This document shows positions 24,773-36,179 of a stretch of 39,637 nt of DNA, in pieces. Location: assembly GCA_026708565.1 (NCBI GenBank), contig JAPOUR010000015.1, positions 1 to 39,637 on the forward strand, in the 5' to 3' direction. Position numbers and translations under genes: made by a program. The first letter of the stretch is position 1. Each line of letters opens with the position of its first letter. The notes beneath the pieces are model-generated. The model searched no databases. It was not told where the DNA came from and saw only the letters and a list, made by a program, of their open reading frames with translations. The stretch comes from Candidatus Dadabacteria bacterium (GTDB lineage Bacteria > Desulfobacterota_D > UBA1144 > Nemesobacterales > Mycalebacteriaceae).

Positions 24773-24784
24773 CAACATAAAGGG

Positions 24785-24814
24785 TTGCCCGTAATAAGAC
24801 CTGCTTGATATAAT
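24785..24814 (+). promoter_or_regulatory. Promoter of the HEPN-like gene
   Basis: TTGCCC (24785-24790), an 18-base spacer and a perfect TATAAT (24809-24814) precede the ATG at 24835, giving a leader of about 14 bases with a weak AAAGAAAG ribosome-binding site. Confidence 0.55.
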
Positions 24815-24834
24815 AGTTTTGTAAAGAAAGTGCT

Positions 24835-25839
24835 ATGAGTGTGGGCAAAGATGACACTAAAGATGTAGTTAACCCGCTACTTCAAAACGCGATATCTTCA
24901 ATCCAATTGGGATTGCAAGACTTTGAATCTGATGATAAGCGTCGCATCATTTCTGCTACACGTAACCTTTACTCTGGGGTGCTTCTGCTCTGTAAGGAAG
25001 TTCTGCGTAGACTGTCACCTCCAGAATCTAAAGATGTGCTCATTTTCGCCAAGAAACAAGCAAAAAAACAGGCCGATGGCACCATAATATTCGTTGGTGC
25101 TGGCAGAAATACTGTTGGTCGCCTTGAAATAGAAGAATGCTTCAAACAACTTCAAATACAAGTCAATTTATCAAAACTAGGTCGCCTTGGGAAAATTCGC
25201 AATGAGATAGAACACAAACACCCTAACCATGCACCCGCACTAATCCAAGAAGCGGTCGCGGATGCAATGCCGATTATTCGCGATGTGATTGTGAATCAAC
25301 TTGAAACTTCTCCGCCTCAACTTTTAGGTAAGCAAGCATGGAATATATTGCTTGGAGAAGCGGAAGTTTTGAAGAGAGAGCAAGATGCTTGTAGGGAAAG
25401 TTTCAATAAGGTCGTTTGGGGAAGTGCAACTATAGAACGCTCATTAAACGATTTCCATTGCCAGAAGTGCTCGTCTACACTAATTAAAAACAACAACAAG
25501 ACAACCATTCATCCTGAGGACTTGATTTTAGTGTGCTCTGAATGTGATGAGAAATCGGATATAGATAGTGTAATAGAGGTAGCATTAGAAGAAAGTCTCC
25601 GGGGAGACAATTACATCGCTATAAAAGATGGCGCCGGACCAGTAATAGATACGTGTCCCGAGTGCTTCAAGGAAACTTATGTTTTCGCAGAAGGTCAGTG
25701 CCTTAATCCGTATTGCGACTTCACTTTGTCAGACAAAAACTGTGGCATTTGCGGACAAGAGTTGACTCTGGATGACTACCTACATAGCAATGGTAGCCTG
25801 TGTAGTTATCACTTTGATACGATGTCAAAGGATGATTGA
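24835..25839 (+). CDS. HEPN-like protein with C-terminal zinc ribbons
   Basis: The 334-residue AT-rich protein has a helical N-terminal half (about 10-155) ending in RNEIEH (122-127). This R-X4-H motif is typical of HEPN ribonuclease domains. The C-terminal half is Cys-rich, with C209/C212 and C234/C237 forming one zinc ribbon and C274/C277, C289/C294, C303/C306 and C323 suggesting one or two more. HEPN proteins often cleave RNA in toxin-antitoxin and anti-phage systems, and the ribbons could bind nucleic acid. The motif and Cys pattern are visible; RNase activity is inferred. No antitoxin nucleotidyltransferase (MNT) lies beside it. Base composition differs from the core genes, suggesting transfer. 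Confidence 0.7.
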   Translation: MSVGKDDTKDVVNPLLQNAISSIQLGLQDFESDDKRRIISATRNLYSGVLLLCKEVLRRLSPPESKDVLIFAKKQAKKQADGTIIFVGAGRNTVGRLEIEECFKQLQIQVNLSKLGRLGKIRNEIEHKHPNHAPALIQEAVADAMPIIRDVIVNQLETSPPQLLGKQAWNILLGEAEVLKREQDACRESFNKVVWGSATIERSLNDFHCQKCSSTLIKNNNKTTIHPEDLILVCSECDEKSDIDSVIEVALEESLRGDNYIAIKDGAGPVIDTCPECFKETYVFAEGQCLNPYCDFTLSDKNCGICGQELTLDDYLHSNGSLCSYHFDTMSKDD

Positions 25840-25931
25840 TTATCATTGTGGCATGTCTTCTCGCCTACAATTGACATAGATTGACTATTCAAAACCTACA
25901 CAACGCCGATCACCCTTCATGTATAACAATT

Positions 25932-26072
25932 TGCCCCACCCACTCTGGATTCCTTGTCGGAGCAAGGAATGACAGGAAGGTAGGCTTCTGCGCCCGCCAC
26001 CTTTAAGCCAGTCAGATTCACAAGAAATGGTTTCAGAAAAAAGACTTCAACCATTCTTGGTAGAGTAGCAGT
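25932..26072 (+). repeat. Extended dispersed repeat, copy 3
   Basis: The 32-bp hairpin repeat is at 25942-25973 (first base differs from the other copies). A diverged copy of the same downstream segment as copy 2 follows, ending in TAGAGTAGCAGT. It fills most of the 262-base gap between the HEPN-like gene and the autotransporter. Confidence 0.75.
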
Positions 26073-26101
26073 TTGCCACCGAGGAAACAGTCATTGTCAT
26101 T

Positions 26102-29086
26102 ATGGTGGCGGGGTTGCCATTGACATATCTCCCCTATTTATTACAATCAGCAAAACCAACCTGTTCAGGAACAACCCTTTTGAAAACCATCAAACAGCAC
26201 GCTTCCATTTTCATCTTGCGGGTAGCAATCTGTTTTGCCGTTGCATTGCTGTCGCTTGGCTTTGCGGCAACTCCAGCGGAGGCCCAAGAACAGGCCGGGT
26301 TCTCCATCGCGGACGCCCATGCGGTTGAGGGCGAAACAATGATTTTTGAAGTAACGATTAGTCAGGCGCAGACGGAAACGGTTATGGTGAATTATGCAAC
26401 CGCCGATGCCACTCCGGTATCAGCAACGGCGGGAACTGACTATACGGCAACAAGCGGCACACTGATGTTTGCACGCGGTGAGACCACAAAGACAATAGGG
26501 GTGGCGATTGTCGATGACTCAGAAAATGAGGACATTCCTGCTAACGTGGGAGTTTCGTCGGGAACTGTGGATGAACGATTTCTGGTCAGACTGTCAAGTC
26601 CGAGCGGGGAATTGAATCTCATTCGTAGTGAGGCAACGGGCACCATTCTGGATAATGAGGGCACATTGGCAACAGTCAGTGCGAGTAGCGCTGTCGTTAC
26701 GGAAGGCGGGTCAGTATCATTCACATTTGCCGTCGCGCGGAGCGCGGCTGAAAGTTCATATAACTTTACCCTTAATTACGACCTCAATATCAGTGACGGC
26801 TACATGGGGAGTTTCAGTCCCAGTGGAGTAGACCCCTCCACTCCGCACATTCGCAGAGATAACACCATAGTTTGGTTCACCTACAATGTGGCGGACAATA
26901 ACATTCCCCAGTCCAACGGGTTTATAACAATCGCCCTCATCCCGAAGGACCCAAGAGAGCAGTTTTCCTACGGTGTAGGCGAACAAAACACCGTTACCGT
27001 AGAAATTATTGACAATGACCGCGCATTCTCAATCTCGCCGGTCGCACCGACTGTGAGTGAAGATGCGGACAGTATTACTCTAACTGTAGCGCTGAATACG
27101 GAGATAAACGAAGAGGCCTCGGTGCAATATACAACCTCGGACGGAACGGCGGAGGAACCCGGCGACTACACGGACACATCGGGGACACTGAATTTTGCTA
27201 CGGGAGAAACGGAGAAAACTATAATGATTCCGATCTTGCCGGACACTGTTTACGGAGAGGAAGACGAGACATTTACGGTAACTCTGTCGGGCGAAATGGG
27301 GGCTGGCATCCAAACAGCAACGGCAACAGTTACTATCACTGACGCTGATGACAGTCCACCTGTTCTTACGGTTGATGATGTTTTTGCAAGCGAAGGAGAA
27401 ACACTGACCTTCACCGCGCGTTTGACGGACGGAAGCAACAATCCGGCTACTTCCGTCAATGATGTAACCTTCACTTGGCAGACCCTCACACAAGGGTCTA
27501 CGGTGGGACGCTATACAAGCGCCCCCGCCACTACGCTGACCATTAATGCGGGACAGGCGGAAAGAATGTTCACCGTGGACACGACCGGAAACACGGAACA
27601 GGATGGTAACGGCGTGGTCATTGTTCAATTATCAAACCTGACGGGCGCGAGTTTCATCGGTGACCCGGCTCCCGACACCGTAACGGCGACCGGAACGATA
27701 CGGGATGATGAAACCCTGGTCACGGAGGAAGCCAACAAAGCCGTTTTGCCGCAAGCGGCGGCCGTTGCCGCATTACAGACGGCGAAAACCGTAGGCGGCA
27801 GAGTGAATGCGGCTTTTGACGGTCTGGGAAACAACGGTGTTTCCGTGCATGGGAGGGGATGGAAACAATTCCTTGCGGCGGAAGCGGCAAGGAAAAACGA
27901 ACGGGCGGAGTTGCCCAATTTGGAACTGCCTGACCTTGCATTTGCGTTTGCGGCTAAAAATGGCGGATGGATTGTCGACTCCGGAGGCCCGTTTGACCGT
28001 TTGGGCGTCTGGGGACGTGGCTACTACAAGGCGTTTGAGGTGGAAGACAAAAACAATGCACCAGACTTTGACGGTAGCATTGTCGGCGGAATGATAGGGG
28101 CGGACACGCTTTTGACGGACAATGTGCTTGCGGGCATCGGTTTCAACCTTTTTCAGACCGCCGCTGATTACGAAACGGGCGGCGGCGTAGCCGATCCGAA
28201 AGGCACGCACGAGATGTTTGTGTGGAGTGTTCACCCGTATTTCGGCTGGCGTCCCGACACCCGGATGACGTTCTGGGGAACAGTAGGCTACGGAATGGGA
28301 GACAACGAAACGACGGAAACCGGAGGCGACACCCGCAAAAGGAATGTGATGTATATGATGGCGGGAGCGGGCGGAAGCGGTCTTTTGTATGAAGCCGCCA
28401 TCGGCGGCGGAACGGTTAGGGTTAATGCAATCGGCGACCTTGTACTCGCCCGGATTTCGGAAGACAATGGAATTGATTCCGATGCCGGAACGGTTCGTTG
28501 CGGATTTGAGGGTGAGTTTGAGACGGCAATGTCAGGCGGCTCTTCGGCCGGTGTTTCAGTTGAGTTGGCGTATCGCGGCGATTTTGGAGACACGGTTGGC
28601 GGAAGCGGCCTTGAGGGTGGCGGCGGTGTGAACTTCCGAGTCCCGTCCGCGGGAGTAACCGTTAATGTTGACGGTCGTTATCTTGTGTACCACAGCGAGG
28701 AAGTAAGCGAATACGGCTTTTCCGGCAATGTTCTCTGGTCGCACGGAAGCACGGGCCCCTATGCATTGTTCTCTCCGAAATGGGGCGCAACGAATGACCG
28801 CAGAGATGATCTTTGGGAAAACGGTGCAAACGGTCGCCAGATAGAAGCGGAGACCGGAGAGAGGCGTTACAACTTTGAAGCTGGTTACAGCATTGCTCTT
28901 CCGGAGGAGAGGGGCATTCTGAAAATCTTCGCAAGAAGCGAGATGGAATTGAGGTCAACGGTTGTCCGTTCGGGCGGAATCAATTTTAAGACAAACAACG
29001 GCCTGAGTGCCGGATTTGAGACCGTTTCCCGTATAGGCGAAACACCGGAGCACCGGGGTTACTTGCGCTACAGCGGAATGTTTTAA
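26102..29086 (+). CDS. Calx-beta domain autotransporter
   Basis: The 994-residue outer-membrane protein has a long N terminus with a hydrophobic signal helix ending ATPAEAQ (about 36-61). Three to four Calx-beta domains follow (about 64-180, 188-305, 307-418, 420-535), recognised by GTDYTATSGTL or GDYTDTSGTL, GETTKTI-like strands and DNE/DND/DAD ends. After a linker, a C-terminal autotransporter beta-barrel (about 640-994) ends in the outer-membrane signature YLRYSGMF. Calx-beta domains often bind calcium or mediate adhesion. The start is uncertain: ATG 26102 lacks a close ribosome-binding site, while a TTG near 26178 has AGGA upstream and gives a normal-length signal peptide. Confidence 0.88.
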   Translation: MVAGLPLTYLPYLLQSAKPTCSGTTLLKTIKQHASIFILRVAICFAVALLSLGFAATPAEAQEQAGFSIADAHAVEGETMIFEVTISQAQTETVMVNYATADATPVSATAGTDYTATSGTLMFARGETTKTIGVAIVDDSENEDIPANVGVSSGTVDERFLVRLSSPSGELNLIRSEATGTILDNEGTLATVSASSAVVTEGGSVSFTFAVARSAAESSYNFTLNYDLNISDGYMGSFSPSGVDPSTPHIRRDNTIVWFTYNVADNNIPQSNGFITIALIPKDPREQFSYGVGEQNTVTVEIIDNDRAFSISPVAPTVSEDADSITLTVALNTEINEEASVQYTTSDGTAEEPGDYTDTSGTLNFATGETEKTIMIPILPDTVYGEEDETFTVTLSGEMGAGIQTATATVTITDADDSPPVLTVDDVFASEGETLTFTARLTDGSNNPATSVNDVTFTWQTLTQGSTVGRYTSAPATTLTINAGQAERMFTVDTTGNTEQDGNGVVIVQLSNLTGASFIGDPAPDTVTATGTIRDDETLVTEEANKAVLPQAAAVAALQTAKTVGGRVNAAFDGLGNNGVSVHGRGWKQFLAAEAARKNERAELPNLELPDLAFAFAAKNGGWIVDSGGPFDRLGVWGRGYYKAFEVEDKNNAPDFDGSIVGGMIGADTLLTDNVLAGIGFNLFQTAADYETGGGVADPKGTHEMFVWSVHPYFGWRPDTRMTFWGTVGYGMGDNETTETGGDTRKRNVMYMMAGAGGSGLLYEAAIGGGTVRVNAIGDLVLARISEDNGIDSDAGTVRCGFEGEFETAMSGGSSAGVSVELAYRGDFGDTVGGSGLEGGGGVNFRVPSAGVTVNVDGRYLVYHSEEVSEYGFSGNVLWSHGSTGPYALFSPKWGATNDRRDDLWENGANGRQIEAETGERRYNFEAGYSIALPEERGILKIFARSEMELRSTVVRSGGINFKTNNGLSAGFETVSRIGETPEHRGYLRYSGMF

Positions 29087-29124
29087 GTCAGCACGAATTC
29101 GTCTGCTGTTGTCCGCATGTCCGT

Positions 29125-29142
29125 CTTTTGCCCTCGCAAAAG
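29125..29142. terminator. Possible hairpin after the autotransporter gene
   Basis: CTTTTGC and GCAAAAG are separated by 4 bases, 38 bases after the autotransporter stop. The stem is short and no U-run follows on the plus strand, so it is a weak candidate. I see no gene in the rest of 29087-29371. Confidence 0.3.
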
Positions 29143-29371
29143 AGTTAACATGTTGATTTAACCCGCCTTAATCTCATACAACACATCAACAGTATCAGAT
29201 AACATCCTGCCATGCATAACGAATTACCGTTCACCAATGAACCCGATGTCTGCTGTCCAATGGCGTATTTGAACCGAAACAGGCATCTTTCAACAGCGCG
29301 AACCGCCTCGCGCCAGCCTTCAAAATTCACACTTCCTTTCCTGACCTGAATCCGCTATCTCTCTTTCATTG

Positions 29372-29773
29372 TCAGCTTGGCTCAGTATCTATCATCTCAA
29401 CCAACTGAATAAGATTCCCGCAGGTATCATCGAACACCGCCACGCGAACCGGCCCCGCATCCACCGGTTCTTGAACAAAGTTCACGCCCCGGTCGCCGAG
29501 TCTTTTCCGCTCTGCATCAAGATTGTCCACTTGAAAAGAGTGCGCCGGAATGCCATCGGAAACCAGCGCATCCTTGTAGGGTTTAACGGCAGGATGGCTG
29601 CTTGGCTCAAGTAACACTTCCGTTCCCTCAGGGTCTTCACCGGACACGACAGTCAACCAGCGATTTTCACCCAAAGGAATATTGTTCTTAACCTTGAAGC
29701 CAAGAATATCAGTGTAAAACCTCTCCGCTTTGTCCTGGTCATCTACAAAGACGCTGGTCACATAAACTTTCAT
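29372..29773 (-). CDS. VOC/glyoxalase superfamily protein
   Basis: The 133-residue protein follows the beta-alpha-beta-beta-beta pattern of vicinal-oxygen-chelate proteins. VYVTSVFVDDQDKAERFYTD and ILGFKV start the first half, HSFQVDNLDAERKRL starts the second, and VAVFDDTCGNLIQLVE closes it. Metal ligands characteristic of true glyoxalase I cannot be assigned with confidence, and many members are of unknown function. The ATG at 29773 gives the standard N terminus; a longer reading runs into the thiC end. It follows thiC with a 19-base gap. Confidence 0.85.
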   Translation of the reverse strand: MKVYVTSVFVDDQDKAERFYTDILGFKVKNNIPLGENRWLTVVSGEDPEGTEVLLEPSSHPAVKPYKDALVSDGIPAHSFQVDNLDAERKRLGDRGVNFVQEPVDAGPVRVAVFDDTCGNLIQLVEMIDTEPS

Positions 29774-29792
29774 TACATGCCCGCCAAAACCG

Positions 29793-32598
<2,806 letters not shown>

Positions 32599-32602
<4 letters not shown>

Positions 32603-34278
32603 TCCGCAAAAAGAGTAACCCCCTCCCTTCTGGGATCAGCCCCTCCCCGGACTTTTCCGTCCGCAAACTCAAGCCCGTGAAGCCCGCTGGTGAGTTCACT
32701 TATCACCACCTCATGCCCCATTTCCCTCAAGGCGGGGGCGAGCAGTTCCGCCTCCGTGCCCCGTTCCAGTTCCGTTTTTCCGTTGCGGTTTACATAATGG
32801 GGGAGAGCAACGGCGGCCTGAACATCCAGCCCCCAGTCCAGAACGGCGACAACGGAACGGGCGACATAATTGATTATCCTGCTCCCGCCCGGAGAGCCGA
32901 CAATGAGACGGAGATTCCCCTCTTCATCAAACACAATCGTGGGAGACATTGAACTCCGGGGTCTCTTGCCGGGCCGGACGCGGTTGGCAACCGGGCAGCC
33001 GTCTTTGCCGGACGGGGAAAATGAAAAATCCGTAAGTTGGTTATTCAGCAGAAACCCGTCCGTCATCACTCCCGAACCGAACGCCTTCTCTATGCTTGAA
33101 GTCATTGAAACGGCGTTGCCCCGTCCGTCAACAACCGATATATGGGTTGTTGACGGAAACTCAAGCGGGCCGCCCCGCATTGCCGCGCATCCCGGTATTC
33201 CCGCCGCCGCGCCGCCCATGTCTTTTTGAGCGTCTATGAGACGCGACCGCTTTTGAAGGTATTGCGCATCGGTCAACCCGGCGACCGGAACATGGTGAAA
33301 ATCGGGGTCGGCAATGTGAACGTTCCGGTCGGCGTAGGCAAGGCGCGCCGCCTGCGTGAAAAGGTGCGCCGCCTTTGCGGACATCGGGTCCAAAGACGCC
33401 ATGTCAAACCGCTCAAGCATTTTCAGGATTTGAAGAACCGTCATCCCTCCCGAAGTCGGAGGCCCCATTCCGCAAACAAGATATGAGCGGTATGAGCCGC
33501 AAACGGGCTCGCGCTCTTTGGCTTTGTAACCGCGCAAATCCGAAACGGAAAGCCCGCCGCCCGCCCTCTTAACCTCCCGGACAAGTTTTCGCGCTGTGCG
33601 TCCGCGATAAAAAGCGCGGGGTCCTTTCCGCGCCACTTTGGACAAAACATTCGCAAAAGCCGGATTTTTCAAAACCGAGCCGGGGGCGGGAGGTTCTCCC
33701 GAAGCGGTAAGGAAATATGAGCGGGACTTCTCATATTTGCCGAGCCCTTCACGATTTTTTCCGACCATTTCACTCAAGCGCGGGGAAACGGCAAAACCCC
33801 GTTTTGAGAGGCGGAATGCCGGTTCAAAAAGAGTTTTCCACTTCAGCCTCCCGTGCTTCCGGTGCGCTTTTTCAAGCATGGCAAGCAGCCCCGGCGTTCC
33901 GACAGAGCGCCCGTCTGCGGCGGCGTCCGCCCACCGCATCGGGCTTCCCTCATCGGTGAAAAGATTTTCGTCCGCCGAGCGGGGCGCGGTTTCCCTTCCG
34001 TCAAAAGTCGCAAGTTTTTTCGCCCCGCCGTCCCAGTGAAGCATAAACGCGCCGCCGCCCACACCCGAAGCCTGCGGTTCAACGAGGTTCAAAACCATCT
34101 GCGCCGCTATCGCCGCGTCAACCGCCGAGCCGCCCTTGCGGAGAATCTCAACCCCCGCCCGCGCGGCGTGCGGGTTTGCCGCGCTCACCGCCCCGCCCCC
34201 CGAACCGGAAGCCGGCGGCGGAAGCAGAAAAAGTAAAAGAAACAGCGGAAAAAACCGCCCGCGCAGGTCAAACTTCAT
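32599..34278 (-). CDS. ggt: Gamma-glutamyltranspeptidase
   Basis: GGT hydrolyses or transfers the gamma-glutamyl group of glutathione and related peptides in the periplasm. The 559-residue precursor has a signal peptide (about 1-25). Its autoprocessing site lies before Thr377 in STTHISVVD, which becomes the N-terminal nucleophile of the small subunit. GVGGGAFML and PGKRPRSSMSPTIV are further family motifs. I chose ATG 34278, which starts directly with the signal peptide; a TTG three codons earlier is possible. It overlaps the Dabb gene by 11 bases, so both are probably in one transcript with the upstream genes. Confidence 0.94.
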
Positions 34279-34552
34279 AATCAACAACGCGCCGGTCAGT
34301 GGCGACGCCCTTCAAAAACTCCGCCACCTTCACATGGTCGGGATGGCTCTGGTAGGCGGCAAGGGCGGCGGCGTCATCAAATTCCGAATACAGAACCACA
34401 TCCGCCGCAAAATCCGAAGGGTTGAAGTTTACGCCCGCTTCAATCGCCCTTATCTGCGGAATTTTCTCCTTCAGCCCCTCAAGCGCCGCCTTGAGCGCGG
34501 GCGCGTTTTGCCTACTGTCTTTGAGTTTCCACATCACTATGTGTTTTATCAT
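34268..34552 (-). CDS. Dabb family (stress-responsive A/B barrel) protein
   Basis: A 94-residue protein starting MIKHIVMWKLKD, with the conserved His and Trp/Phe strand of the dimeric alpha-beta barrel (Dabb) family. It continues with FAADVVLYSEFDDAAALAAYQSHPDHVKV, a typical second half. Dabb proteins are small dimers, some with enzymatic roles, most of unknown function. The ATG at 34552 gives a family-like start. It overlaps ggt and lies partly inside the 3' end of the gene upstream (41-base overlap). Confidence 0.88.
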   Translation of the reverse strand: MIKHIVMWKLKDSRQNAPALKAALEGLKEKIPQIRAIEAGVNFNPSDFAADVVLYSEFDDAAALAAYQSHPDHVKVAEFLKGVATDRRVVDYEV

Positions 34553-34925
34553 CCGTTTCCTCCCCGGGGGTTTCCCCGTTTGATTTTGATTTGATGACCA
34601 CCCAGAGCCGCCGCTGCGTGTGCCTTCCCCACGAGGGCAGAACGAACACAAAGCCGCCGTTCATAAACGAGCCGCCGCTGCCGTAAAAGACGCACTCAAT
34701 CTTGCCGCCGTCCTCTTTGCTGAAAGCCACCTTGCCGCTTTCAACCAGTTCGGTGGGCTCGGAATTGACCGCGGCCTCTTCACGGGAAGACTCTATTGCC
34801 ATGCGCCCTTTGCCCGGTTCAATATCCGCCGTGAACGGGATGAGCCAAACCCTGTCTCCGGCGATGAGAACATAGTGGGGCTTTTCAGTCTCTTTTTTAT
34901 ACAGAAAGAAGTCCTTCATTTTCAA
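34512..34925 (-). CDS. Unknown 137-residue protein between coaX and Dabb gene
   Basis: I do not recognise this protein. It begins MKMKDFFLYKK and has a hydrophobic HYVLIAGDRVWLIPF segment, an acidic Glu-rich middle, and a GSGGSFMNGGFVFVLPSWGRH stretch. The charged C-terminal tail (about 117-137) is probably disordered and overlaps the Dabb gene in another frame. No signal peptide is visible. The 5' end overlaps the coaX 3' end by 29 bases, so it sits inside the coaX-Dabb-ggt transcript. The internal ATG at 34919 is an alternative start. Confidence 0.6.
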   Translation of the reverse strand: MKMKDFFLYKKETEKPHYVLIAGDRVWLIPFTADIEPGKGRMAIESSREEAAVNSEPTELVESGKVAFSKEDGGKIECVFYGSGGSFMNGGFVFVLPSWGRHTQRRLWVVIKSKSNGETPGEETDDKTHSDVETQRQ

Positions 34926-35685
34926 TCAGAATTATTGCCAGACCTTTAAGAGTCAGCAAGTCGTCAACCTCCGAAACGCTCCGGCACTCCCCGCAGACGG
35001 CGCGGGCAAACCCGCCCGTGGCAACCACCCGCGCGCGGGGCGCGCCCATCTCCCCGACCATTGCTCCGGTCATGCCGTCAACCATGCGCGCGTAGCCAAA
35101 CATTGTGCCGGAGCGGACGCAGTCTTCCGTGGTTTGCGCAAGAGGAGACGGGGGAAAGTCAAAACCCGTATCCGGAAGGGCGGGGGCGGCGGAAAGAGCC
35201 GCGCGGAAAGAGCCGAGGCCGGGGGCTATCGCGCCGCCCATATAGACGCCTTTGTCTGAAACGCAGTCAAAGGTTGTTGCCGTCCCGAAGTCAACCGCAA
35301 CGCATGCGCCCCCGCAAATTGCAAACAGGGCGGCGGCGTTTGCGAGCCGGTCAATACCCAGAGTCTCGGGGGTTTTGTAGGTGTGCGTGAGGCCGGTTTG
35401 CATTGAGCAGTCCGCCACGAGGGGGCGCAGGCCGAGGGCGGACTCAACCATTGCCGCCGTCCTGTCCGAGTATTTTTCTCCGGCGACCGAGCCGATAACC
35501 GCGCCTGATATGCCGCCGCCGAGGGTTTGAAGGGCGCGGGCGAGCGAGTCCGGTTCTGCAAGCGGCGCGTCCGCGCGCGCCGCCGTCTCCCACCGCTCCA
35601 TATCTGCGGAGCAGTTGCGGAAAACGGCGAGAGAGGCGTTTGTGTTGCCTATGTCAACCGCCAGAATGCTTTTATCCTGTTTCAA
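34897..35685 (-). CDS. coaX: Type III pantothenate kinase
   Basis: CoaX phosphorylates pantothenate in the first step of coenzyme A synthesis. The protein has the ASKHA nucleotide loop AVDIGNTNASLAVF near its start, YKTPETLGIDRLANA, VAVDFGTATTFDCV, GGAIAPGLGSF and a closing ATGGFAR. I chose the TTG at 35685 (262 residues, normal length). The only upstream ATG would overlap the divergent small gene. A TTGCCA...TACAAT promoter lies just upstream on the minus strand with the -10 box only 9 bases before this TTG, so the leader is very short. Confidence 0.9.
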   Translation of the reverse strand: MKQDKSILAVDIGNTNASLAVFRNCSADMERWETAARADAPLAEPDSLARALQTLGGGISGAVIGSVAGEKYSDRTAAMVESALGLRPLVADCSMQTGLTHTYKTPETLGIDRLANAAALFAICGGACVAVDFGTATTFDCVSDKGVYMGGAIAPGLGSFRAALSAAPALPDTGFDFPPSPLAQTTEDCVRSGTMFGYARMVDGMTGAMVGEMGAPRARVVATGGFARAVCGECRSVSEVDDLLTLKGLAIILIENEGLLSV

Positions 35686-35752
35686 AACCGTATAGATTGT
35701 AACACTGCGGCGGCATTGGCAAGCCGTTTCTACACATAACAAGGAGAAAAAC

Positions 35753-35944
35753 ATGGCTGAGAAGAAGCCCGATTTTGATGTGCGGACTGTGGAAAGGAAG
35801 ATAGGGGAAGGCGTATTTTCCAAAAAAGATTACAAGAAGGCGCTTAGTGAAATCCCCGATTCAGGCGAAAACGCGGAGTTTGTTCCGATTGACGAAGACG
35901 GCGGCGAAGAGGCTGCGGCCGCTCCCGCTGAAGAAAGCAAATGA
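35753..35944 (+). CDS. Small acidic protein
   Basis: A 63-residue protein with a strong AAGGAG ribosome-binding site 8 bases before the ATG. The N-terminal half (FDVRTVERKIGEGVFSKKDY) looks like a short helical module with an ISKEEY-like helix, seen in small delta-proteobacterial proteins annotated hypothetical. The C-terminal third is acidic and Ala-rich (GGEEAAAAPAEESK), probably disordered. Its stop overlaps the ATG of the DUF4177 gene by 4 bases, so the two are co-translated. Function unknown. Confidence 0.65.
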   Translation: MAEKKPDFDVRTVERKIGEGVFSKKDYKKALSEIPDSGENAEFVPIDEDGGEEAAAAPAEESK

Positions 35945-36150
35945 AGAAGTGGCAATACAAGGTTGTGCCTCTCAGGGGCGAGGTTGAAGACCCGTCCAAT
36001 CACAGTGTTGATGTTTCTGTTGAAGGCGGCAAAGTGAAATCCGAGAAGTTGCGCGGCGGAATGGAGAAGGCGTTGAATGACCTCGGAAACAAGGGCTGGG
36101 AACTGGTCTGTTCGCTTGGCGAGTTTGCGCTTTTGAAGAAAGAGAAGTAG
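35941..36150 (+). CDS. DUF4177-like small protein
   Basis: The 69-residue protein opens KKWQYKVVPL and closes with ALNDLGNKGWELVCSLGEFALLKKE. This is the WxYKVV...LNxLGxxGWELV pattern of DUF4177 proteins, small alpha-beta units of unknown function. It overlaps the small acidic gene (ATGA) and is the last gene of the pair. A short inverted repeat (GGAATTT/AAATTCC, 36153-36173) follows the stop but lacks a U-run. Confidence 0.7.
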   Translation: MKKWQYKVVPLRGEVEDPSNHSVDVSVEGGKVKSEKLRGGMEKALNDLGNKGWELVCSLGEFALLKKEK

Positions 36151-36179
36151 CGGGAATTTGTGTCCGAAATTCCTCTTGC

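Noticed and set aside
27080-27628. 182-codon minus-strand ORF opposite the autotransporter
   Set aside because: Antisense to Calx-beta repeats, with no domain or start signal.
29145-29330. 61-codon minus-strand ORF in the gap after the autotransporter
   Set aside because: No ribosome-binding site, no domain and odd composition; treated as non-coding.
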